Source: CAYJPV01 sp964396055
GTDB taxonomy: Bacteria > Acidobacteriota > Vicinamibacteria > Vicinamibacterales > JAKQTR01
Assembly (NCBI GenBank): GCA_964396055.1
Contig: CAYNDV010000230.1
Span: forward strand, 1-5,085
Reading direction: 5' to 3'
DNA length: 5,085 nucleotides
The notes under the pieces: generated by a model
The model's input: the letters and a program-made list of their open reading frames with translations, nothing else
What the model was told of the DNA's origin: nothing
Databases searched by the model: none
Part shown: positions 1 to 5,085 of the stretch, in pieces
Layout: each line of letters starts with the position of its first letter
Numbering within the stretch: the first letter of the stretch is position 1
Program-made: the position numbers and the translations under genes

Positions 1-674
1 GCCGGCACCTCGAGTCGCGGCCGGGGCAGGCGCAGCGCTGCGGCCCGGCCCCGGCTGTCGCCTGCCGGGCCGTCGGCCGGCCAGGGGATGCCCGCCGCGC
101 CGTGGACCAGGCGGACGGCGTTCACGGCCACATGGTCATCGGCCCGGAACGGAGCCACGTAGTCGAGCAGCGGCCCGCCCCCGCCGTGCCCGAACCCGGC
201 GGTCCAGGCGCCTGTCGCCGCCACGAGGAGGTTCGAGCGGATGTCCCCTTCGAGGTTGACGGCGACGTCGTACCGGCGGGATCGCCACTGGCGGGCGTAG
301 CGCAGCAGGCCCGGCACGCCGAGCCCACCCTGGCCGCGACCCAGCCACGCGGCATCGAGGGTTTCGACGCGTGCGAGCCCCGGAACCATGGCGGCCAGCG
401 GCGCGCTCCAACTGCCGACGACGAGGTCGACCTCTGCGGCCGGAAACGCGGCACGCAAGGTCTCGATGGCCGGCAGCGCCATCACCAGGTCGCCGATCCG
501 TTCGAGCCGGAGCGCGAGCACGCGCCGCACCGAGGCGGGCGACGGCCGATGCCGTCCGCGCCGGAGCACGGTGGCGACGCGCAGCGCGGCGTCGGCGGCG
601 GCGACGACGGCCCGTTCGAGCGGCGTCGCCGCGGTGGCTCCGGTGGCCGGCACCACGGGTGGTCCCTGGATCAT
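1..674 (-). CDS. Glycosyltransferase family 9 (heptosyltransferase-like), C-terminus outside window
   Basis: The frame is open from the ATG at 674-672 to the left edge with no stop: 224 full codons, about two thirds of a typical 330-370-aa GT9 protein. Translating it by hand gives a clear GT9 N-terminal domain: RRVLALRLERIGDLVMALPA (50-69), the family's first beta strand and glycine loop, with Asp62 at the position of the conserved catalytic Asp of WaaC-type heptosyltransferases; IETLRAAFPAAEVDLVVGSW (70-89), the second helix-strand unit; YDVAVNLEGDIRSNLLVAATGA (135-156), matching the YDxVIDLxGxxRS region; AGFGHGG (159-165); and DDHVAVNAVRLV (179-190), the family's HxVxxxxxL stretch. The C-terminal nucleotide-sugar-binding domain is missing from the window. 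GT9 enzymes transfer heptose or other sugars from ADP/NDP donors to a lipid-linked acceptor on the cytoplasmic side. About 48 residues rich in Ala, Arg and Pro precede the domain; an internal GTG at Val49 is an alternative start, but the ATGA overlap favours the ATG. Donor and acceptor are unknown. Confidence 0.9.
   Translation of the reverse strand, partial: MIQGPPVVPATGATAATPLERAVVAAADAALRVATVLRRGRHRPSPASVRRVLALRLERIGDLVMALPAIETLRAAFPAAEVDLVVGSWSAPLAAMVPGLARVETLDAAWLGRGQGGLGVPGLLRYARQWRSRRYDVAVNLEGDIRSNLLVAATGAWTAGFGHGGGGPLLDYVAPFRADDHVAVNAVRLVHGAAGIPWPADGPAGDSRGRAAALRLPRPRLEVP
671..674 (-). promoter_or_regulatory. ATGA stop/start overlap (translational coupling)
   Basis: On the minus strand ATGA holds the ATG start of the GT9 gene and the TGA stop of the membrane-protein gene. 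No convincing Shine-Dalgarno precedes this ATG (the upstream bases read CGTACGACTGCA), which fits initiation by ribosomes finishing the upstream gene. Confidence 0.6.
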
Positions 675-3193
675 TGCAGTCGTACGCGGTCGAGCATGAC
701 GCCGAGCGTCCGATCGTCGGAACCGCCAAGGACGTCCTTCGGCACCCACGTGCGGGTGTCGAGCCGGATGACGACCGGCTCGTGCGTCGCCGCCAGTTCA
801 GCGGCGAGCGGGGGCGGCACCGGCAACGCGTAGTCGCCGAAGCCCGGTCCGACGGTGACCTGCCCGAGCGGCGTGGAACCCAGCGTCACCGTCACGGTCG
901 CCGCGCCGGCCCGGGCCGGCCGGCCGCCGTTGCTCGCGGTCAGCACGAGCGCCGTGGTGGCGGGCGTGACACCCAGGACGGTGACGAAGGACACCTTCTG
1001 CGTCCATCGGTAGGATCGCCCCTCGCCCCGTTCCTTCGCGTGGAAGCGGACCACCGCGCTGTCGTCGAACGTGCCGACGTCCACGTCGAGTGCCGGATCG
1101 GTGCGGGGCGCGGCGCGCAATTCGTAGAGGCCGAGGCTGAACTTCTTCTGCCGCACCTGCGTGGGATACGCGTTGCGCCGCGATTCGTACTCCGGCACCT
1201 CGAAGGTGAACGCCTCGAGGGGCGCGACCTGCAGCGAGGGGAACGTGAGGTCGGTCCCGCCGTCGGCCAGGAACAGCACGCGGCGGAACCGGCCGGAGGC
1301 CCACTGCATGAGGTGGCCGAACCGATCGCGGTCGGGCCGCATCGGCAGCAGCTGCAGCACGTGGCGGTCGTAGATGAACGCCAGCGGCGCACCCACGACG
1401 TGCGCGTCCGATGCCGATCGCGACTCGATCAGGACCAGGTCGTCGTCGTGGAACCGGTTCGCGAGCCGTTCGATGGCCGGGATCAGGCCGGCGTACTCCA
1501 CGTGACTCAGCAGCGGTCGCGACGCCTGGTAGTACTGCCAGCCGAGTCCGCCGAGGAAGACCACCGGGATGACCAGGTGCCGCCCGGCGGCCAGCCAGGG
1601 ACGCGGGCCCGGCCCGCCGGCCGCCTGGCGGGCGCGCCAGCGGTCGTAGCCGTAGAAGGCGGCGGCCGCGGCCAGCAGGCAGGTGACCGGCAGCAGCACC
1701 GGCAGGTAGCGGCGGGCGAGCCAGAAGTGCTCGGGCACGATCCGGATCTTGTAGAAAAACACGAAGCCGAAGGCGGCGGTCATCAGCAGAAGGACCGGTT
1801 CGCGCCAGAACGATCGCCAGGTCACGACGGCGAACCCGATGAGGCCGGCGGCCAGGCCCGCGGGCAGCACGTACCACGCAAAGGTGCGGAACGCCGCGGC
1901 ATCGTGCGGGGCGAGGCTGCCACCCGGCTGACGCACCCACCAGGCGTACGCGGCCGCCGCCAGGACCGCCACGGTCAGGAGTCGCGGCAGCCAGCGGCGG
2001 AGGCGCGCCGCGAGGTGCTCGTGGCGGGCGGTCCAGACGAGCACGCCCAGACCGGCTGCGGCGGCCACCGCCGCCCCGGCGAGCAGCAGGCGGTTGCCCA
2101 GCACGAACTTGATCGGCATGAGCATGTAGCGCGCGGTGAACGCGTTCAGGTAGAACCACGCGACGGCGAACAGCGCGGCCAGGATCAGGACGAACGACAG
2201 CCGCGGGCGCTTGCCGTCGATGACGCTCACGGCCACGCCGCCGGCCACCGCGGCCACGGCGATGGCCGCGTCGAGGCGCACGAAGGCCAGCAGGCCGAGC
2301 ACGACGGCCGCCACCGGCGCGAAGAACCGATCGCCGTCCTGCTGCGCCCGTGCGAGCGCCAGCACGCCAGCGAAGACGAGGGCCTGCTGCATCACCTCGG
2401 AATTCGGATAACGCGCGAACCAGATGCTCGCGACGTTGATCGCGAGCAACGCCGAGCCGGCGGCGGCCGCGGGGCGGCCGACGAGGCGGGCGCCGGCGAA
2501 GTACACGGCGATCAGCCCGAACACCGCCCAGAAGCCGACGGCCTGCCGCGCCCCGGTCAGCCCGTCGAGGCCGTAGCCGACCGCGACCCAGATCGGGAAG
2601 GCGTGGGGGAACTGGCCGGCCACGGTGCCGGCGTTGCGGTCGGTGAGGAAGAACCCCATGAAGCGCGACACGGGCCGGTTGCGCTCGGGGCGCTTCAGGG
2701 TGCGCCAGAACAGCGGCCGTGCCTCGGGCGGGATCTGACCGAGGAACGGCTCCCGGATGATCAGTCCGCGGCTCTGGGCGATCTCGATGCCCTCGTTGAC
2801 GTAGGTGCCGGGGTCCTTGCCGCCCATCACGTACTCGGACGACGGGAAGAAGAGCCAGAGGCCCAGGGCGGCGAGGCCGACGGGGACGAGCGCCGTCCAC
2901 CCGGGGCGCGGCGCGCCCGGGGCGTACCGCAGCCGCCCGCGCCAGACCAGGAGGCCGGCGGCGGCGATCAGGACGTTCACCAGGGCCACGCGCTCGAGCG
3001 TATAGACGCCCCGGGCGGCCAGGGTCAGTGCGACGAACGTCGTCACGGTCAGGCTGATCACCACCGCCCAGAACGCCCGTTCTTCGGCGGCGAGGGCGGC
3101 CCGGCGACCCCCGTCGGCCAGGGGCGCGCGGAAGATGACGGCACCCGGCAGGTACACGAGCGCGACGAGGATGAACAGATCGATCATGGTCAC
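671..3193 (-). CDS. Large polytopic membrane protein, putative GT-C-type glycosyltransferase with soluble C-terminal region
   Basis: An 840-aa protein with about 14-16 hydrophobic segments over residues 4-552, then about 285 non-membrane residues. Family function is not certain. GT-C-like features: hydrophobic segments near 4-21, 40-60, 70-84 and 101-116, then a long polar loop (about 117-217) containing GGKDPGTYVNEGI (124-136), whose Asp127 and Glu134 are candidate acidic active-site residues; FARYPNSEVMQQ (259-270), like the RYPxSE motif of polyprenyl-sugar-dependent membrane glycosyltransferases; FVRLDA (304-309); and ARRYLPVLLPV (493-503). After the last hydrophobic segment (about 538-552) come a mixed alpha/beta part (560-695) and a beta-rich end (700-840, bases 1096-674) finishing in DRTLGVMLDRVRLQ, an ending I associate with beta-sandwich regions of polysaccharide enzymes. 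By GT-C analogy it would use a lipid-linked sugar at the outer face of the inner membrane. Alternatives are a polymerase/ligase-like or non-catalytic membrane component. It overlaps both neighbours by 4 bases, so it belongs to the operon. Confidence 0.85.
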   Translation of the reverse strand: MTMIDLFILVALVYLPGAVIFRAPLADGGRRAALAAEERAFWAVVISLTVTTFVALTLAARGVYTLERVALVNVLIAAAGLLVWRGRLRYAPGAPRPGWTALVPVGLAALGLWLFFPSSEYVMGGKDPGTYVNEGIEIAQSRGLIIREPFLGQIPPEARPLFWRTLKRPERNRPVSRFMGFFLTDRNAGTVAGQFPHAFPIWVAVGYGLDGLTGARQAVGFWAVFGLIAVYFAGARLVGRPAAAAGSALLAINVASIWFARYPNSEVMQQALVFAGVLALARAQQDGDRFFAPVAAVVLGLLAFVRLDAAIAVAAVAGGVAVSVIDGKRPRLSFVLILAALFAVAWFYLNAFTARYMLMPIKFVLGNRLLLAGAAVAAAAGLGVLVWTARHEHLAARLRRWLPRLLTVAVLAAAAYAWWVRQPGGSLAPHDAAAFRTFAWYVLPAGLAAGLIGFAVVTWRSFWREPVLLLMTAAFGFVFFYKIRIVPEHFWLARRYLPVLLPVTCLLAAAAAFYGYDRWRARQAAGGPGPRPWLAAGRHLVIPVVFLGGLGWQYYQASRPLLSHVEYAGLIPAIERLANRFHDDDLVLIESRSASDAHVVGAPLAFIYDRHVLQLLPMRPDRDRFGHLMQWASGRFRRVLFLADGGTDLTFPSLQVAPLEAFTFEVPEYESRRNAYPTQVRQKKFSLGLYELRAAPRTDPALDVDVGTFDDSAVVRFHAKERGEGRSYRWTQKVSFVTVLGVTPATTALVLTASNGGRPARAGAATVTVTLGSTPLGQVTVGPGFGDYALPVPPPLAAELAATHEPVVIRLDTRTWVPKDVLGGSDDRTLGVMLDRVRLQ
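3190..3193 (-). promoter_or_regulatory. GTGA stop/start overlap (translational coupling)
   Basis: On the minus strand the bases GTGA contain both the GTG start of the membrane-protein gene and the TGA stop of the aminotransferase gene. Such 4-base overlaps usually indicate translational coupling within one operon. An ATG two codons further in (3187-3185) is an alternative start that would remove the overlap and shorten the protein by two residues. The GGCGG just before the GTG is a weak Shine-Dalgarno candidate. Confidence 0.6.
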
Positions 3194-4284
3194 CCGCCGA
3201 ACCGGCCCACGGCCTCAGCCACCGCCGCCACCTCGTCCGGGGAGAGAGCCGGCGACAACGGCAGGGACAGCACCTGGTCGCACACCCGATCGGCCACCGG
3301 GCACACCGCAGGCGCCTGCGACGCCAGGGCCGGCTGGCGCGGGATGGGCACCGGATAGTGAATCAGCGTTTCGATGCCCTCGGCCTTCAGAAAGGCCTGC
3401 AGGCGATTGCGGGCCGGCGTCAGCACCGGAAACAGGTGGTAGACGTGTCCCGAATCGCACTCGGGCGGTACGGTGACGGGCGCGCCGGCGAGCGCGGCGC
3501 GGTACCACGCGGCGCGCGTCCGTCGCGCGGACGTCCAGCCCGGCAGCCACGACAGCCGCGCGCCGAGGATGGCGGCCTGCAGATCGTCGAGGCGGCTGTT
3601 CACGCCCATTTCTGCGTGCCGGTACCGGTCGGTCTGGCCGCCGTTGCGGATGCGCGCCAGGCGCGCCGCCAGTGCGGCGTCGTTCGTGGTGATCGCCCCG
3701 CCGTCGCCGAGCGCGCCGAGGTTCTTCGTCGGATAGAAGCTGTAGGCCGCCGCCACGCCGAAACTGCCGACCGGCCGCCCCTGGCACGTGGCCAGGTGGG
3801 CCTGGCAGCAGTCCTCCACGACCGCGAGGCCGTGCCGGGCGGCGATCGCCATGAGGGCCGGCATGTCCGCGGGCTGGCCGTAGAGGTGTACCGGCAGGAT
3901 GGCGCGCGTGCGCGGGCCTACGGCGGCGGCGACGGCCGCCGGGTCGATCGTGAGCCTGGCGGGATCGACATCGGCGAACACGGGCCGGGCACCTACCATC
4001 ATGCATGCGAGCGCCGTGTAGGCGGCCGACACGGGGGTCGTGACGACCTCGTCGCCCGGGCCGATGCCCAGGCCGCGCAGGATGATCGCGATCGCGTCGG
4101 TGCCCGTGCCCACGCCGACGGCGTGCGCCGCTCCGGTGGCGGCGGCGAACGCGGACTCGAACGCCTCCACCTCGGGGCCGAGCACGTACCAGCCGCGATC
4201 GACGACGCGGCGGATGGCGGCGTCGACGGCCTCGGCGTCCTCGGCCGGCTTCAGTGACATGAATCGCACACGAGGGGTGTCCAT
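3190..4284 (-). CDS. DegT/DnrJ/EryC1/StrS-family PLP-dependent sugar aminotransferase
   Basis: Predicted cytoplasmic fold-type I aminotransferase that transfers an amino group, usually from glutamate, to a keto-sugar nucleotide. It is complete at 364 aa, the usual family length. Visible landmarks: GWYVLGPEVEAFE (31-43), the N-terminal substrate-site motif; GVGTGTDAI (57-65), the phosphate-binding loop; PVHLYGQPADM (131-141); VVEDCCQAH (155-163), with Asp158 expected to contact the PLP pyridine nitrogen and Gln161 near the cofactor; YSFYPTKNLGALGDGGAI (181-198), with Lys187 (bases 3726-3724) as the Schiff-base lysine; NSRLDDLQAAIL (229-240); and IHYPVPIPRQPA (308-319) near the C-terminus. All expected catalytic residues are present, so the enzyme should be active. 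The ATG is chosen for the GGAG 8 bases upstream; an ATG at 4260 is a less likely alternative. Its stop overlaps the next gene's start by 4 bases. The position next to an SDR enzyme suggests a 3- or 4-amino-deoxysugar pathway, but the sugar cannot be named. Similarity to FdtB/QdtB/WecE-type enzymes is at family level only. Confidence 0.96.
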   Translation of the reverse strand: MDTPRVRFMSLKPAEDAEAVDAAIRRVVDRGWYVLGPEVEAFESAFAAATGAAHAVGVGTGTDAIAIILRGLGIGPGDEVVTTPVSAAYTALACMMVGARPVFADVDPARLTIDPAAVAAAVGPRTRAILPVHLYGQPADMPALMAIAARHGLAVVEDCCQAHLATCQGRPVGSFGVAAAYSFYPTKNLGALGDGGAITTNDAALAARLARIRNGGQTDRYRHAEMGVNSRLDDLQAAILGARLSWLPGWTSARRTRAAWYRAALAGAPVTVPPECDSGHVYHLFPVLTPARNRLQAFLKAEGIETLIHYPVPIPRQPALASQAPAVCPVADRVCDQVLSLPLSPALSPDEVAAVAEAVGRFGG

Positions 4285-4292
4285 GACCACGA

Positions 4293-4296
4293 CTCC
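4293..4296 (-). promoter_or_regulatory. Ribosome binding site of the aminotransferase gene
   Basis: On the minus strand GGAG lies 8 bases upstream of the ATG at 4284-4282, inside the 34-base gap after the epimerase stop. It supports this ATG over the in-frame GTG two codons upstream (4290-4288), which would sit only 2 bases from the GGAG, and over the in-frame ATG at 4260-4258. The rest of the gap shows no promoter or terminator, so the two genes are probably co-transcribed. Confidence 0.6.
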
Positions 4297-4318
4297 AGGC
4301 CGGCCGCTCGTACCGGCG

Positions 4319-5085
4319 TCACACCCCGCTGCCCGGCAACGCCGGGGCGGCGGGACCGGCGTCCAGGTAGCGGGGGAGGTGTTCGCGATAGAACGCCACC
4401 GTGCGCGCGAGGCCCTCGCGCAGGCCGACGCGCGGTTGCCAGCCCGTCGCGGCGGCGAAGAGGCTCGAGTCGGCGTAGAAGCTGCCGATGTCGATGGCCT
4501 TCTTTTCCGGGGGCCAGTCGACGAACCGGACGCGGCCGGTGCCCGCCACCTCGAGCAGCAGGTGCACCAGGTCGCGGTGGGCGATGGGTTCCGCGCCCCC
4601 CACGTTGAAGACGTGGCCGTTGCACGCGTCGGTCGCACCCGCGCGCAGGAACGCGTCCGCGGCATCGTCCACGTAGACGAAGTCGCGCAACTGGGAGCCG
4701 TCGCCAAAGACCTGGATCTCGCCGTCCTCGACCGCCAGGCGCACGAACCAGCCGATGAACCCCTGGCGGTTGTGGCGGACGAGCTGGCGCGGGCCGTAGA
4801 TATTCGTCAGGCGCAGGGAACAGGCGCGCACGCCGAAGACGTTGTTGTAGACGAGGTGGTAGTACTCGCCCGCCACCTTGTTGATGCCGTTGATGTCGGT
4901 GGGGCGGACCAGGTGCTGCTCGGTCACCGGGAGGTAGTCGGGCTTGCCGTACACCTGCCTGGTGCCGGCGAAGACCACCTTCACCGCCGGGTTGTGGCGG
5001 CGGCACGCCTCGAGGATGGTGAGCTGGCTCCGGCAGTTGATGTCGAGATCCGTGTGGGGATCCCGCATGCTGTCGATGTGGCTCA
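4319..5085 (-). CDS. NAD-dependent sugar-nucleotide epimerase/dehydratase (extended SDR), N-terminus outside window
   Basis: Cytoplasmic enzyme of the extended short-chain dehydrogenase/reductase family, which epimerises, dehydrates or reduces nucleotide sugars using bound NAD(P). The reading frame is open to the right edge: residues SHIDS precede the first visible Met (5066-5068), so that Met is internal and the gene is 5'-partial. About 254 residues are visible; roughly 70-80 residues, including the expected GxxGxxG Rossmann loop, should lie outside. Numbering from that Met: FAGTRQVYG (33-41) matches the SSxxVYG active-site strand, RLTNIYGPR (86-94) is the conserved post-catalytic strand, and LRDFVYVDDAADA (127-139) is the typical RDFxYVxD signature. 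The catalytic YxxxK position reads NGINK (60-64), so Lys64 is kept but Tyr is replaced by Asn60. It ends with TGA at 4321-4319, 34 bases before the aminotransferase start. Family assignment is secure; the substrate and exact reaction (4-epimerase, 4,6-dehydratase or other) are not. Confidence 0.93.
   Translation of the reverse strand, partial: SHIDSMRDPHTDLDINCRSQLTILEACRRHNPAVKVVFAGTRQVYGKPDYLPVTEQHLVRPTDINGINKVAGEYYHLVYNNVFGVRACSLRLTNIYGPRQLVRHNRQGFIGWFVRLAVEDGEIQVFGDGSQLRDFVYVDDAADAFLRAGATDACNGHVFNVGGAEPIAHRDLVHLLLEVAGTGRVRFVDWPPEKKAIDIGSFYADSSLFAAATGWQPRVGLREGLARTVAFYREHLPRYLDAGPAAPALPGSGV

Noticed and set aside
136..729. A 197-codon minus-strand frame, and a 243-codon plus-strand frame at 102-833, across the left end.
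   Set aside because: Both are Arg-rich or low-complexity and conflict with the GT9 frame, whose motifs are clear.
798..2900. A 700-codon minus-strand frame overlapping the membrane protein.
   Set aside because: Arg/Pro/Gly-rich shadow in another frame of the same strand, with no recognisable motif.
371..3358. A 995-codon open frame on the plus strand, longer than any gene called here.
   Set aside because: Its translation is a low-complexity run of Arg, Gly, Glu, Gln, His and Ala with no domain, and it lies antisense to the membrane protein, whose helices and motifs are coherent. Long antisense frames arise from strong GC bias at third codon positions.
3358..4257. A 299-codon plus-strand frame opposite the aminotransferase.
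   Set aside because: Antisense shadow of a gene with all expected PLP-enzyme motifs; no motif of its own.
4298..4305. GGCCGGCC palindrome between the epimerase and aminotransferase genes, also at 75-82.
   Set aside because: Such short GC palindromes recur by composition in DNA this GC-rich; there is no stem-loop with a T-run to suggest a terminator and no operator-like arrangement.
4285..4707. N-terminal extension of the aminotransferase frame back to 4707, giving 505 residues.
   Set aside because: The extra 141 residues overlap the epimerase gene in another frame and are Arg/Ser/Thr-rich without family similarity. The ATG at 4284 gives normal family length and has a ribosome binding site.

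Overview
The window is very GC-rich and almost entirely coding on the minus strand. It holds four consecutive genes, read right to left, that look like part of a surface-polysaccharide (O-antigen, exopolysaccharide or protein-glycan) biosynthesis operon. Codons end mostly in G or C, all three visible stop codons are TGA, and gene junctions are tight. A glycosyltransferase family 9 (heptosyltransferase-like) gene points towards a high-GC bacterium with a Gram-negative style envelope, for example Acidobacteriota, Myxococcota or a related soil lineage. The sequence alone does not settle the taxon.

Layout in transcription order: (1) positions 5085-4319, an extended-SDR NAD-dependent sugar-nucleotide epimerase/dehydratase whose N-terminus lies beyond the window. 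(2) A 34-base gap with a Shine-Dalgarno, then 4284-3190, a complete 364-aa DegT/DnrJ/EryC1/StrS-family PLP sugar aminotransferase. (3) A 4-base GTGA overlap, then 3193-671, a complete 840-aa multi-spanning membrane protein that resembles a GT-C glycosyltransferase carrying a large soluble, beta-rich C-terminal region. (4) A 4-base ATGA overlap, then 674 to 1, the first 224 residues of a GT9 glycosyltransferase that runs off the left edge.

Together they suggest a pathway: the SDR enzyme and the aminotransferase would make or modify a nucleotide-linked (amino)sugar, the GT9 enzyme would add a sugar on the cytoplasmic side, and the membrane protein would act at the membrane, probably with a lipid-linked donor on the outer face. 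The pathway is inferred from families and order; no substrate can be read from the sequence.

The most notable points are the SDR enzyme's Asn where the catalytic Tyr of the YxxxK motif should be, and the 840-aa membrane protein, whose enzymatic role is not established. I saw no tRNA, rRNA, CRISPR array, mobile element, terminator or convincing promoter. No gene-free stretch exceeds 34 bases.
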